Of a stretch of 64,000 bases of DNA, positions 26,526 through 35,972 are shown piece after piece. The DNA lies in contig NZ_FMHV01000002.1 of assembly GCF_900091465.1 (NCBI RefSeq), positions 558,001-622,000 on the forward strand. Reading direction: 5' to 3'. Position 1 is the stretch's first letter, and each line of letters opens with the position of its first letter. The notes beneath the pieces were generated by a model that saw only the letters and a list, made by a program, of their open reading frames with translations, had not been told where the DNA came from and ran no database searches. The translations under genes and the position numbers were made by a program. This DNA comes from Micromonospora rhizosphaerae. Lineage in GTDB: Bacteria > Actinomycetota > Actinomycetes > Mycobacteriales > Micromonosporaceae.

Positions 26526-27065
26526 ATGAGAAAGATCGTGAGTGGGCTCTTCATCTCGCTCGACGGCGTGGTGGAGGCCCCCGACCAGTGGCACTTCCCG
26601 TACTTCAACGAGGAGATGGGCAACGCCGTCCAGTCCATGATGGATGGCGGGGAGGCGATGCTCCTGGGCCGCCGGACGTACGAGGAGTTCGCGGCGTACT
26701 GGCCCACCTCCACCGACGACATCGCGGGCCGCATGAACGGCACCCAGAAGTACGTCGTGTCCAACACCCTGACGTCGGCCGAGTGGCAGAACTCGACGCT
26801 CGTCAGCGGCGACGTCTTCAAGGAGCTGGCCCGACTCAAGGAGCAGCCCGGCGGAAAGCTCGGCGTGACCGGCAGCGGCACGCTCGTCCGCTCACTGCTG
26901 CGCGAAGGGCTCCTCGACGAGCTGCACCTGCTGGTGCACCCGATCGTGGTCGGCAGCGGCAAGCGGCTCTTCGACGACGGCCCGCAGGTGCCGCTACGCC
27001 TGACCGACTCGCAGACCTTCAGCACCGGTGTGCTGTATCTGACGTACGAGCGGGCGGATTCCTGA
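26526..27065 (+). CDS. Dihydrofolate reductase/RibD C-terminal family protein
   Basis: 179 residues. FISLDGVVEAPDQWHFPYFNEEM at the N-terminus, MLLGRRTYEEF, and TGSGTLVRSLLREGLLDELHLLVHPIVVGSGKRLF are typical of stand-alone RibD_C proteins, NADPH-using reductases. AAAGGAG ribosome site. Third gene of the ArsR-SRPBCC-RibD_C operon. Substrate unknown. Confidence 0.92.
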   Translation: MRKIVSGLFISLDGVVEAPDQWHFPYFNEEMGNAVQSMMDGGEAMLLGRRTYEEFAAYWPTSTDDIAGRMNGTQKYVVSNTLTSAEWQNSTLVSGDVFKELARLKEQPGGKLGVTGSGTLVRSLLREGLLDELHLLVHPIVVGSGKRLFDDGPQVPLRLTDSQTFSTGVLYLTYERADS

Positions 27066-27122
27066 GCGACGAGCTGCACGTGGTGCTCTACGACGGCGGC
27101 CCCGGGTGGTGCGGTGAGCGGG

Positions 27123-27317
27123 TCATTCCTTGGCGCTGCTCGGCCAGGTCAGGGCCTGCGCGACGATCACTCGCTCACCGTTGAACGTGACTGCCGGGCT
27201 GCCGTGGAGGCGGAACCCGAGGTCGAGGGCCTGGCTGACCCTTCGGCAGAACGCTTCGTCGTCCGGTCCGGTCAGCACGCGGTAGCGCGGTAGACCATTC
27301 GGCGGTCGGTCAGTCAT
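27123..27317 (-). CDS. DUF1737 small protein
   Basis: 64 residues. YRVLTGPDDEAFCRRVSQAL with LHGSPAVTFNGERVIVAQAL matches DUF1737. Proteins of this family are small and cytosolic; function unknown. Isolated gene in opposite orientation to the reductase operon. Confidence 0.85.
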   Translation of the reverse strand: MTDRPPNGLPRYRVLTGPDDEAFCRRVSQALDLGFRLHGSPAVTFNGERVIVAQALTWPSSAKE

Positions 27318-27432
27318 GGGATCTACGCCTACCTGCCAGTACGGGGAAACCTGAAGGAGCGGTCGTCACGGGAACGGCTGCTCCGTCGCGAGAGCCTAGC
27401 TCGCGACGGGAGGGTGGTAGGGGTCGCCGACG

Positions 27433-28515
27433 CTAGTCGGGGACGAAGGTGAGCCGGTCGCCGTCGACCTCAAGCCTTCCCGTGACCGTGATCCGCTCCT
27501 CCGCGATCGGACGCGCGGACTCTCCGGCCACGGAATCCCTCACCTCGGCCCGACCCGGGGTTCCGCTGGCGACCCGCAGCTCCGCGCCGTCGACGAGCAG
27601 AGCCACCGACGGATACGCGATGATCCGGCGCCGGACCGTCGACGGATAGTCGACGTCCGGCACCCGCTCGAACGGGCAACTGACCGGCTCCGGGTCGGGG
27701 CGGGCGGCGCAGCGGTCCAGGTGCTCGCGGACCTGACGCTCCAACTCCGGCTGGCGGCTTCCCCGGAGGCGCAGTTGCAGGCCGGGGGCCTCGCCCGTTC
27801 CGGCAACCACGGTGACCGGCGGCGCCTCGAACATCGGGTTCCTGGCGAGGCGCACCACGTACGCGCCGGGGAAGGCGGGCACGTGGCCGAACTCGCTCGT
27901 CGGCACGAGGGTCCCGGCGACCACCAGCGGATACGCCGTCCTGGTGTTGGCCGGTAGCGAGAACCACCCGCGATGGATCCGCCAGGACTGGCGCGCGTAG
28001 TCCCGGGTGAAGCGCAACTCCCGATCGTAGGTGGCGCCGGCGACCTGGTAGGTCACCTGCATTGTGGCCACCAGTCTGTTCTCCTCCGGAACGAGCTCCT
28101 TGATGCTCAGATGGTCGGGCGGGGTGTAGTCCTCGTGCTCCAGCGTGTCGTCGTCCAGCAGTACCGTCTCCACGTCCTCGTCCGGTCCACGGACCAGGTA
28201 CGACCGGGCCTCGTCGGCATCCCGATCGGCCAGTGCCTCGAAGTACCGGTACACGACCTGCTCGGGCGTCAACGGATCCCGGAACACCATCCAGCCCCCG
28301 CCGCCGCAACACAGCGCCACGACGACGATCCCCACCATCCACCGCCACCAGCGACCGAAGAACTCACCCACTGCCGGGCCGGAGGTTGGGCGATCCGGGA
28401 CTGCACCGCAGGCGGGGCAGGCAACCTCCCAGGTGCCGACCGGCATTCGACAGTTCACACAGTGCACGGGCAGCAGCCTCTCGACCGGGAGAAAGGTGAC
28501 CATCGGAGTATTCAC
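27433..28515 (-). CDS. Zinc-ribbon, single-pass membrane protein of unknown function
   Basis: 360 residues from GTG 28515 (or ATG 28503). Two CxxC pairs at about 19-37 (CVNC...CPAC) form a zinc ribbon at the N-terminus inside the cell. One TM helix at about 57-76 (MVGIVVVALCCGGGGWMVF). About 280 residues outside the membrane: an NTF2-like domain (PEQVVYRYFEALADRD...) followed by a beta-rich domain with internal cysteines. Envelope stress or surface function is possible; no family firmly recognised. Confidence 0.7.
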   Translation of the reverse strand: MNTPMVTFLPVERLLPVHCVNCRMPVGTWEVACPACGAVPDRPTSGPAVGEFFGRWWRWMVGIVVVALCCGGGGWMVFRDPLTPEQVVYRYFEALADRDADEARSYLVRGPDEDVETVLLDDDTLEHEDYTPPDHLSIKELVPEENRLVATMQVTYQVAGATYDRELRFTRDYARQSWRIHRGWFSLPANTRTAYPLVVAGTLVPTSEFGHVPAFPGAYVVRLARNPMFEAPPVTVVAGTGEAPGLQLRLRGSRQPELERQVREHLDRCAARPDPEPVSCPFERVPDVDYPSTVRRRIIAYPSVALLVDGAELRVASGTPGRAEVRDSVAGESARPIAEERITVTGRLEVDGDRLTFVPD

Positions 28516-28620
28516 CGTGATCGACTTCTGCGCTGCCCCGCCGCAAGACGCAGGCGCTGGCGCGGGACACCGTCTTCGCCGCTGTGATGATCACGTGACA
28601 TTCGTTGGGCAGCCCGCCGT

Positions 28621-29094
28621 TCAGTCGTGCAACTCGGTGCGCGCGACCTCGGCGAACGCGGTGGTCAGGTAGCCCTCCAGCGGTCGACCGGTGGCCGCCA
28701 GCAGGTCGGCGACGAGCAGCGGGGCGTGCCGGGCGACCTCCGCCGGGTCGGGCGGGGCGTCGTCCGCACCCGGGTCGTACACGCCGAGGGCGCTCGCCAG
28801 CAGGACCAGCAGCACGTGCGGGTCGACCTCGGGCCGCCACGGCGCCGCACCGCGTACGCAACGCTCCAGCACCTGCCGTACGTCGTCGCCGTCCAGCCCG
28901 TCCGGATGGGTCTCCTCCAGCAGCAGCCGGACCACCCCGCCGAGCACCAGCCCGGACCGGTCGGCGCCCGCCAACCGGTCGACCGCCGGCTCGTACGCCC
29001 CGGCGTCCCGGTTGCGGGCGGCGGCGACCGCGTCCGTGGCGGCCACCGCGATCTCGCGGGCTGATGCGGGCAGGTGTCGCCAGGTCGCGGTCAC
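28621..29094 (-). CDS. Hypothetical helical protein
   Basis: 157 residues from GTG at 29094 (GTGACCGCGACC); the open frame continues upstream but is low-complexity. Alpha-helical, acidic, with ALA/VAL/LEU-rich repeats and no motif recognised. Its promoter would overlap that of the divergent MFS transporter at 29300. Confidence 0.55.
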   Translation of the reverse strand: MTATWRHLPASAREIAVAATDAVAAARNRDAGAYEPAVDRLAGADRSGLVLGGVVRLLLEETHPDGLDGDDVRQVLERCVRGAAPWRPEVDPHVLLVLLASALGVYDPGADDAPPDPAEVARHAPLLVADLLAATGRPLEGYLTTAFAEVARTELHD

Positions 29095-29299
29095 CGGGCC
29101 AGCATGGCAGAAGGCACCGACAGGCCCGGGAAGCCGCCGCGCAGGCGTGACCGGGAGGCGCGGGACGCAGCTTGGTGGCCCCCGACCGGCCGGGGCAGAG
29201 GCGCGTGCCACGTGCGATTGGTCACCCCACGGCCCGTTGCACGCAGGGACGCCGGTAAACCGCTCGCCACCTGTCGTACCTGCACAACAGAATCCAGGC

Positions 29300-30589
29300 A
29301 TGCTGCGCCGCGCCCTACCCGCCCGACCCGAAGCCCGCCGGATTCTGATCGGCACCCTGCTGTCCGCCATCGGGCGTGGCCTGACCCTGCCGTTCCTGTT
29401 CATCTACCTCACCGACGTGCGCGGGCTGACCGACGCGCGGGCCGGCCTGGTGATCGGCTGGTACGGCGCGGTGACCCTGGCGCTGTCACCGCTGGGTGGC
29501 ACGCTCATCGACCGGTTCGGCGCGCGCCGGGTCGTCCTGCCCTGCCTGCTCATCGAGGCGATCGGCACCGGCTCGCTGGCCCTGGTCGACTCGACCGCCT
29601 CCGCGTTCGCCGTGGCCACGGTGATCGCGGTCGGCAGCTCGGCGATCTGGGCCGGTCAGAACACCATCCTCGCCTCACTCACCGACGACGGTGAGCGGCA
29701 GCGGGTGTACGGGCTGAACTTCGCCCTGCTCAACCTCGGCATCGGGATCGGCGGCCTGACCTCGGGCGCGATCGTCGACACCGCCCGCCCGGTCACCTTC
29801 CAGGTGATCTACCTGCTCGACGCGGTGAGCTACCTGATGCCGGGGGCGATCCTGCTGACCCTGCCGCACGTCGGCCACCGGCTGGCTGGCGCGGCGAGCA
29901 CGGCGGACCGGCCGTCGACCGGGGGCTACCTGTCGGTGCTGCGCGACCGTCCGTTCCGGCGGCTGGTCATCTTCGGCCTGGTGCTCACCACCTGCGGGTA
30001 CGCGCAGATCGAGGTCGGCTTCACCGCGTACGCGGTCCGGGTGGCCGAGGTGACGCCGCGGGTGGTGGCCTGGGCGCTCGCCGGCAACACGGTGATGATC
30101 GTGCTCTCCCAGCTGTTGGTGATCCGCCGGATGGAGGGGCGGAGCCGGACCGGCGCGCTCGTCGCGGTGGGCGCGGTCTTCGCGACCGCCTGGCTGGTCC
30201 TCGGTGCGGCCGGCCTGATCGGTACCGGGAACGCGCTGGTCGCCGCGCTCGGGGTGGTGGCCTGCTCGGTGATCTTCGGCTTCGGCGAGACGATGCTGTC
30301 GCCGGTGATGCCGGCGCTGACCAACGCGCTCGCCACCGACGAGCTGCGGGGCCGGTACAACGCGATGAGCTCGATGATCTTCGGGATCAGCGGGATCATC
30401 GGTCCGGTCACCGCCGGCCCGCTGATCGGCGCGGCCGACGGGAAGATCTGGGTCGCCGTGGTGGTCGGCGGCTGCCTGAGCGCCTCGCTGTTGGCCCTCT
30501 CCCTCCGCCCGCTGCTGTCCGCCACCCAGGACGGGCGGGCGACCCCCGCCCCGATCCCCGCCCGCGAGCCCGAACCCGCCGCCGGCTGA
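29300..30589 (+). CDS. MFS transporter
   Basis: 429 residues, about 12 transmembrane segments; the motif A-like sequence GGTLIDRFGARR (loop 2-3) is clear, with RFGARRVVLPCL. Resembles drug or sugar efflux MFS. ATG chosen at 29300. A strong terminator follows at 30626-30656. Substrate unknown. Confidence 0.9.
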   Translation: MLRRALPARPEARRILIGTLLSAIGRGLTLPFLFIYLTDVRGLTDARAGLVIGWYGAVTLALSPLGGTLIDRFGARRVVLPCLLIEAIGTGSLALVDSTASAFAVATVIAVGSSAIWAGQNTILASLTDDGERQRVYGLNFALLNLGIGIGGLTSGAIVDTARPVTFQVIYLLDAVSYLMPGAILLTLPHVGHRLAGAASTADRPSTGGYLSVLRDRPFRRLVIFGLVLTTCGYAQIEVGFTAYAVRVAEVTPRVVAWALAGNTVMIVLSQLLVIRRMEGRSRTGALVAVGAVFATAWLVLGAAGLIGTGNALVAALGVVACSVIFGFGETMLSPVMPALTNALATDELRGRYNAMSSMIFGISGIIGPVTAGPLIGAADGKIWVAVVVGGCLSASLLALSLRPLLSATQDGRATPAPIPAREPEPAAG

Positions 30590-30625
30590 CGGCATCGCGG
30601 TCGGGCTCGGATCTCGGACAGCGAA

Positions 30626-30656
30626 CGGGCCCCGGAGCGGAAGGCTCCGGGGCCCG
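30626..30656. terminator. Bidirectional terminator between MFS and 5'-nucleotidase genes
   Basis: Perfect 13-bp stem CGGGCCCCGGAGC / GCTCCGGGGCCCG with a five-base loop GGAAG, between two convergent genes. Confidence 0.85.
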
Positions 30657-30674
30657 ATGCGATGAGGTCTGCCG

Positions 30675-32417
30675 TCAGGCGGCCGCGACCTCGGCCGTGG
30701 TGCGGATCCGGTCCAGCGTCGGCGCGGAGACCGGCGACTTCTCGGTCAGGTACGCGACGAAGGCGTCCAGGTCGATCATGCCGGTGACCGGATTGGTGCC
30801 GCCCTTGAGGACGTTGAACCCGTCACCGCCGCCGGAGAGGAAGTTGTTCACCGTGATCCGGTAGGTGGCGTCGGCGCTGACGGCCGTGCCGCCGATGGTG
30901 AGGCTGCCGCGGACGATTCGGCTGCCGGCGCACGGGTCGGTTGCCGGGCCGGCGGTGCCGGCCAAATCGACGACGTAGTGGACCGTCGACGACGGGAGGA
31001 GCACCGGGCCGGCGACGAACTGCTGCTCCAGCAGGCAGTAGAGCTGCGCACCGGTGAGGTCCAGGGTCACCAGATTGTTGGCGAACGGCTGGACGCTGAA
31101 CGCCTCCCCGTAGGTGACCGGGCCGGCGTCCAGGTCGGCCCGGACGCCGCCGGGGTTCATGAACGCGGCGACTGCGCCCTGCTCGTCGTCGGTGGCGGCG
31201 AGCTGCGCGTCGGCGATCAGGTTGCCCAGCTGCGACTCACCGCAGGACCCCTTCACCACCTTGTAGTCGCACGGAGCGGTCCCGAGCAGGACCTCCGGGG
31301 TGCGGGTGATCCCCTCGGTGGTCTCGCCGACCACCTTGTCGGCGACCGGGCCGAGGACGGTCTTGTACCGGTTGATCAGCTCCGTCGACTCCGGGTCCTT
31401 GGCGACGTCCCGGGTGACCACGACGTTGTTCGCCTTGGCGGTGAGCACGTCACCGGTCTTCCGGTCCACCTCCAGGTTGATGTCGGTGACCAGCCGGCCG
31501 AAGGAGCTGGCGCTGGTGACCAGCTTGCCGTTGATGTTGCACTTGTACGCCTGGTGGGTGTGCCCGCTGACGATCACGTCGATCGACGGGTCCATCCGGT
31601 TGGCGATGTCGACGATCGGCCCGGCGAAGCCGTCACACCTGTTGATGTCGATGCCGCCGGTCTGGACGCCACCCTCGTGCAGCAGCACGACGATGGTCTG
31701 CACGCCCTGGGCCTGCAGGATCCGGGCGTACTTGTTGGCGGTCTCCGCCTCGTCGGCGAAGGTGAGCCCGGCGACGCCCTGCTGGCTGACGATCTCCGGG
31801 GTGCCCTCCAGGGTCATCCCGATGAAGCCGACCTTCACCCCGTCGACCCGCTTGATGCCGTACGGCGGCAGCAGCGGCTGGCCGGTGGCGGTGGTGAAGG
31901 CGTTGGCAGAGAGGTACTGGAACTTCGCGCCCTTGAACGGGGTGCCGTCGGCGCAGCCGTCGACCGGGTGGCAGCCGCCGTTCTGCATCCGGAGCAGCTC
32001 GGCCGCGCCCTCGTCGAACTCGTGGTTGCCCACGCTGGCGAAGTCCAGGCCAGCCAGGTTCATTTCCTCGATGGTCGGCTCGTCGTGGAACGCCGCGGAG
32101 AGCAGCGGGGACGCGCCGATCAGGTCACCCGCGGCGACCGTGACCGTGCGGTCCTGCTCCTCCTCCGTGGTACCGCGCAGCTTGGCAAGCTGGGTGGCCA
32201 GGTATTCGGCGCCACCGGCGAACTTCCCGTCGATGCTGCCGCTGGAGCCGGTCGGCGGCTCGAGGTTGCCGTGGAAGTCGTTGATGGCGAGCAGCTTGAC
32301 GTGGGCCGGCGTGGCTTCGGCCTCGGCCTGACTGGGGTTGACGGCGACCGTGCCGAGCGCGGTCGCGGCGAGCGCGGCCAGACCGACGGCGGCCCGGCGC
32401 ATCCCGGGGACGGACAT
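30675..32417 (-). CDS. Secreted 5'-nucleotidase / bifunctional UshA-like phosphatase
   Basis: 580 residues from ATG 32417. Sec-type signal peptide (MSVPGMRRAAVGLAALAATALG..., cleavage near A30). N-terminal metallophosphoesterase with NDFHGNLEP, GDLIGASPLLS, GNHEFDEG, and SGHTHQAYK. C-terminal 5'-nucleotidase domain with MNPGGVRADL, the substrate-binding loop and NNFLSGGGDGF. Extracellular nucleotide salvage, releasing phosphate from nucleotides. Long for the family average of about 550 but complete. Confidence 0.93.
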   Translation of the reverse strand: MSVPGMRRAAVGLAALAATALGTVAVNPSQAEAEATPAHVKLLAINDFHGNLEPPTGSSGSIDGKFAGGAEYLATQLAKLRGTTEEEQDRTVTVAAGDLIGASPLLSAAFHDEPTIEEMNLAGLDFASVGNHEFDEGAAELLRMQNGGCHPVDGCADGTPFKGAKFQYLSANAFTTATGQPLLPPYGIKRVDGVKVGFIGMTLEGTPEIVSQQGVAGLTFADEAETANKYARILQAQGVQTIVVLLHEGGVQTGGIDINRCDGFAGPIVDIANRMDPSIDVIVSGHTHQAYKCNINGKLVTSASSFGRLVTDINLEVDRKTGDVLTAKANNVVVTRDVAKDPESTELINRYKTVLGPVADKVVGETTEGITRTPEVLLGTAPCDYKVVKGSCGESQLGNLIADAQLAATDDEQGAVAAFMNPGGVRADLDAGPVTYGEAFSVQPFANNLVTLDLTGAQLYCLLEQQFVAGPVLLPSSTVHYVVDLAGTAGPATDPCAGSRIVRGSLTIGGTAVSADATYRITVNNFLSGGGDGFNVLKGGTNPVTGMIDLDAFVAYLTEKSPVSAPTLDRIRTTAEVAAA

Positions 32418-32699
32418 GAAACTCCTCGTGAGACTCGGCGCGTGGCTGTCCGGGCGATGGTTCGTCCGGCGGCCCTGATCCGTGCCGTGACAGGGGTCGA
32501 GCGCGGGCGGCGGCGGTCGGGGGCCGTTGCCCGAGGGCAAGCTTCTCATCCGCCGCCCAATCGGTCGACCGGGGCAGCACAAGAGAACCATGGATATTGA
32601 CGGCGACCTGTACCGGTCTGCCCGACGAGTCCGACATGACGGGCAGGTGAATTCCTGCACGGCCACCCACTGTCAGGCCGCTGGACTAGAAAAGTAGCC

Positions 32700-33503
32700 A
32701 TGACGTCGAACGGGACTACCTGGACGGTGGACACGGTGCGGTCCGCCGATGGCACCACGATCGCGTACGAGACGGCCGGCGAGGGGCCGCCGATCATTCT
32801 GGTCGGTGGCGCCTTCAACGACCGGTCGACCACCCGGGCGCTGGCCGCCGCGCTGGCGTCCGACTTCACGGCGTACGGCTATGACCGCCGGGGCCGCGGG
32901 GACAGCGGCGACACCGGGCCGTACGCGGTACAGCGCGAGATCGAGGACGTTGCGGCGCTGATCGAGGTGGCCGGCAGCAGGGCGTACGTCTACGGCCTCT
33001 CCTCCGGGGCGATCCTCGCCGCGTACGCCGCGGCCGAGGGGCTGCCGATCACCGGGCTGGCCCTCTTCGAGCCCCCGTTCCAGGTCGGGCCGCACGGCGG
33101 TGCCAAGGCGGAGCTGCCGGACCGGCTCACCGAGCTGGTGTCGGCGGGCCGCCGCGGCGACGCGGTCGAGCTGTTCCTGACCGCTGCGGTGGGGCTGCCG
33201 CCCAATGCCGTCGCCGGGATGCGGGGCATGCCGGAGTGGTCGTGGATGGAGGGGCTGGCACACACCCTCGCCTACGACACCACCGTCACCGGCGACGGCC
33301 CCCTGCCCGCCGCCCGGCTCGGGACGATCACCGCGCCGACCGTCGTCGTCGACAGCACGGGCAGCCCACCCTGGCTGCGGGACGCGGCTGCCGCGACGGC
33401 CAGCGCCATCCCGGGCGCGACCCACCGCAGCCTGGAGGGCGGCTTCCACGAGGTGCCCCCGGAGCACCTCGCCGCCGAGCTCCGCGACTCCCTGCTCGGC
33501 TGA
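32700..33503 (+). CDS. Alpha/beta hydrolase
   Basis: 267 residues. ATYGYDRRGRGDSGDTGPY follows the first beta strands; nucleophile elbow GLSSGA (Ser in the second position of S-S, about 101); Asp in VVVDSTG and the terminal His in HRSLEGGFH. The catalytic triad is plausible. Typical non-heme/esterase-type lone gene. Substrate unknown. Confidence 0.88.
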   Translation: MTSNGTTWTVDTVRSADGTTIAYETAGEGPPIILVGGAFNDRSTTRALAAALASDFTAYGYDRRGRGDSGDTGPYAVQREIEDVAALIEVAGSRAYVYGLSSGAILAAYAAAEGLPITGLALFEPPFQVGPHGGAKAELPDRLTELVSAGRRGDAVELFLTAAVGLPPNAVAGMRGMPEWSWMEGLAHTLAYDTTVTGDGPLPAARLGTITAPTVVVDSTGSPPWLRDAAAATASAIPGATHRSLEGGFHEVPPEHLAAELRDSLLG

Positions 33504-33551
33504 CCCGTCACCGAGGCACTCCGAACCGGACGGTGATCATGAAGGGCGCGG

Positions 33552-34331
33552 TCAGAACCAGCAGGTCTGCCCGGCGGCGTGGCTGACCTGCACGGTGTGG
33601 GTGACGCAGCCGTCGTCGCTCACCCGGTGCAGCAGGAAGGCGGTCGGCTCGGCGACCAGCCCGATCTCCTCCTCATCGGTCATCGTCAGCGAGGCCTGAA
33701 CCCAGGTGCTCGGGGCGGTGGTCAGCACGGTGCCGGCGAAGGCGGTGGTGACCGCGCGGTGCAGGTGCCCGGCGGTGACCCGTACGACATGGGGGTGGCG
33801 GCCGACCACCTCGGCGAGTGCGTCGCCGTCGGCGAGCCGGATGGCGTCGGCGGCTGGGACGCCGACCGCGACCGGCGGGTGGTGCAGGCACACGACGGCC
33901 GGCACCGCGGGGCGGCTGGCCAGCACGCCGTCCAGCCAGCCGAGCTGCTCGTCGCCGAGCCGCCCGCCGCCGTTGCCGGCCGTCAGCGAGTCCAGCACCA
34001 CGATCGTGGCCTCCGGGTGGTCCACGTGGTAGTGCGCCGAGAAGCCACCGCCCAGGCAGGGCGTGCCGCCGAAGATGTCCAGCAGCGACTCCCGGTCGTC
34101 GTGGTTGCCGGTGGCCAGGTGGACCGGCAACGGGAAGCGCCCGATGATGTCGCGCAGCGCGACGTACTCGTCGGGGCGGCCGTTGTTGACCAGGTCACCG
34201 GTGATGACCACGCAGCCCGGCCGGGGACGCAGCGCCAGCACCCGACCGAGGGCCCAGTGCAGCCCGGTGGCCTGCTCGGCGGCGAGCGGCCCGGTGGTCA
34301 CGTGCGGGTCGCTGAGCTGGGCGATGAGCAT
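33552..34331 (-). CDS. Metallophosphoesterase of class III cyclic nucleotide phosphodiesterase type
   Basis: 259 residues. QLSDPHVT, ITGDLVNNG, TGNHDDRES, LHHPPV and TAGHLH give all five metal-site motifs of the CpdA/Rv0805/GpdQ group, which hydrolyses cyclic nucleotides and phosphodiesters. It is cytosolic and convergent with the hydrolase upstream. Divergent from a GGDEF gene, with a shared intergenic region of about 200 bp; a role in signalling is an attractive inference but the substrate is unknown. Confidence 0.9.
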   Translation of the reverse strand: MLIAQLSDPHVTTGPLAAEQATGLHWALGRVLALRPRPGCVVITGDLVNNGRPDEYVALRDIIGRFPLPVHLATGNHDDRESLLDIFGGTPCLGGGFSAHYHVDHPEATIVVLDSLTAGNGGGRLGDEQLGWLDGVLASRPAVPAVVCLHHPPVAVGVPAADAIRLADGDALAEVVGRHPHVVRVTAGHLHRAVTTAFAGTVLTTAPSTWVQASLTMTDEEEIGLVAEPTAFLLHRVSDDGCVTHTVQVSHAAGQTCWF

Positions 34332-34410
34332 CGACGCCTCCTCGGGACCGGAACCCTCACGCTATCGCCGACGACCCGCGGCGCGCGCCCCGCCGCACCC
34401 ACAGGCCGCG

Positions 34411-34440
34411 TCCACATCCTGTGGATAGCACATGTGTACG
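34411..34440 (-). promoter_or_regulatory. 30-bp motif shared with 63668-63697
   Basis: On the minus strand the sequence begins CGTACACATGTG and continues CTATCCACAGGATGTGGA; 27 of 30 bases equal the motif upstream of the gene at 63713. Contains inverted repeat TCCACA-NNN-TGTGGA and ACATGT. It lies in the divergent promoter region of the phosphodiesterase (33552-34331) and GGDEF (34539-35963) genes. Confidence 0.7.
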
Positions 34441-34538
34441 AGGGCAGCGGATGATCTTGCCGGTGGGCGGTCCATCGCCCGCTGAGTACGCTTGATCGCG
34501 CCCCCCGGCGCCGGCCCGGGCCCCCGACCAGGAACGAC

Positions 34539-35963
34539 GTGGATCACGAGCGAGTCATCCGAGACGTCACGGTCCGCCTCCCGATGGCGTCGACCGCCCT
34601 CGAGGCATGCCAGTGGACGGTCAGCGCGCTCGCCCGACACGCCCCGGCGACCATCTCGATCCTGCTCCAGGTCCACGACCGGCTCCGCTGCGTCGCGGCC
34701 ACCGGCGCGTGGCAGGTCTTCTCCACCGTGCCGCTGAAGACCGGCATCGTCGGCCGGGTGTACGCCTCCGGCGAGGCCGCCACCGTCCCCGACGTCACCG
34801 CGGACCCCGACTACCTCCCGGTACGCCCCGACGTGACCGCCGAGGTCTGCGTACCGGTGCTGGATCCGGCGGGGCGGCCGATCGGCGTACTGGACCTGCA
34901 GTGGAGCGACCCGGTCGAGCTGGACCCGTGGCGGGAGACCGCGGCACGGGTGGCGGCCCGGCTCGGGGCCCGGATCGTGGCGCTCGGCGGCGCACCGGCC
35001 GAGAGCCGCAGCGAGAAACTGCTCCGGCACGCCGCCGCGCTGACCGCTGCGCCGACCGAGTGGGACCTGCTGACCGCGGCGATCGGTGCCGCCCGGGACG
35101 TCTCCACCCTCACCGCGGCGGTGCTGGTGCTCGCCGGCCGGCGGGGGCCCCGACTCGGCGCCCCGACCGGCGCCGCCCCGGGCGAACTGGAGTCGCGGAT
35201 CCGGGCCGAGCTGACCGAGGCGGGACCCATCGCGCTCGGCCGGATGATCACCCGCGCCCACCGGCACGGCTCCGGGTACACTCTCGGCGAGGCCGGCCAC
35301 CCACCCACCGCCGAGTACGCGCCGCTGGCCCGCGCCGGCGTACGCACCCTGGTGGCGGTGCCGGTCGGGCCCCCGGACACCGGTGGCGTGCTGCTGGTCG
35401 CCGACGAACGGCTGCTCCGGCCCGACCCGACCACGGTCAACCTGATCGAACTGTTGGCCGGGCAGGCGTGGACCTGCCTGGACCGGCTGCACACCCTGGC
35501 CCGGCTGCGCGAGCAGGCCAGCTCGGACCCGCTCACCGGGCTGCGGCACACCGGGCCGTTCGGCCAGCGGATCGCGGCCGCCACGCCGGGGCGTACCGCC
35601 CTGCTGGCGATCGACGTGGACGGCTTCAAGGACGTGAACGACACGTACGGCCACCAGGCCGGCGACCGGCTGCTGGTCGGGCTGGCCCGGGCGCTGGAGG
35701 CGGCGCTGCGGCAGGGCGACGAGCTGTACCGGATCGGCGGCGACGAGTTCGTCGCGGTGATCGAGGTGAACCGCCCCGAGGAGGCGGTCCGGATCGCCGA
35801 GCGGCTCACCGAGGCGGCGCGGCGCACCGGCCGGACGATCAGCGTGGGCGTCGCCCTCCCCCAGCCCGGCGAGTCACCCGAGGGCACCCTCCGCCGCGCC
35901 GACCAGGCCCTCTACGCCGTCAAGCGCCACGGCCGCGACGGCGTCCGCCTCGCCGCCGCCTAA
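34539..35963 (+). CDS. GAF-GGDEF diguanylate cyclase
   Basis: 474 residues. N-terminal GAF domain (about 20-160) followed by a second weaker GAF-like segment (about 175-305), then a GGDEF domain. The catalytic GGDEF motif is at 400-404 and the RxxD inhibitory site (RQGD, 391-394) is kept, five residues before it, so it is expected to make c-di-GMP under feedback control. The GAF domains would sense a ligand. It is divergent from a phosphodiesterase-like gene, with a repeated motif between them. Confidence 0.92.
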   Translation: MDHERVIRDVTVRLPMASTALEACQWTVSALARHAPATISILLQVHDRLRCVAATGAWQVFSTVPLKTGIVGRVYASGEAATVPDVTADPDYLPVRPDVTAEVCVPVLDPAGRPIGVLDLQWSDPVELDPWRETAARVAARLGARIVALGGAPAESRSEKLLRHAAALTAAPTEWDLLTAAIGAARDVSTLTAAVLVLAGRRGPRLGAPTGAAPGELESRIRAELTEAGPIALGRMITRAHRHGSGYTLGEAGHPPTAEYAPLARAGVRTLVAVPVGPPDTGGVLLVADERLLRPDPTTVNLIELLAGQAWTCLDRLHTLARLREQASSDPLTGLRHTGPFGQRIAAATPGRTALLAIDVDGFKDVNDTYGHQAGDRLLVGLARALEAALRQGDELYRIGGDEFVAVIEVNRPEEAVRIAERLTEAARRTGRTISVGVALPQPGESPEGTLRRADQALYAVKRHGRDGVRLAAA

Positions 35964-35972
35964 CCCCCGCAC

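Noticed and set aside
34411..34440. Chromosomal origin or DnaA-box cluster
   Set aside because: Only one or two weak TATCCACA-like sites; no dnaA or dnaN gene and no AT-rich unwinding region nearby.
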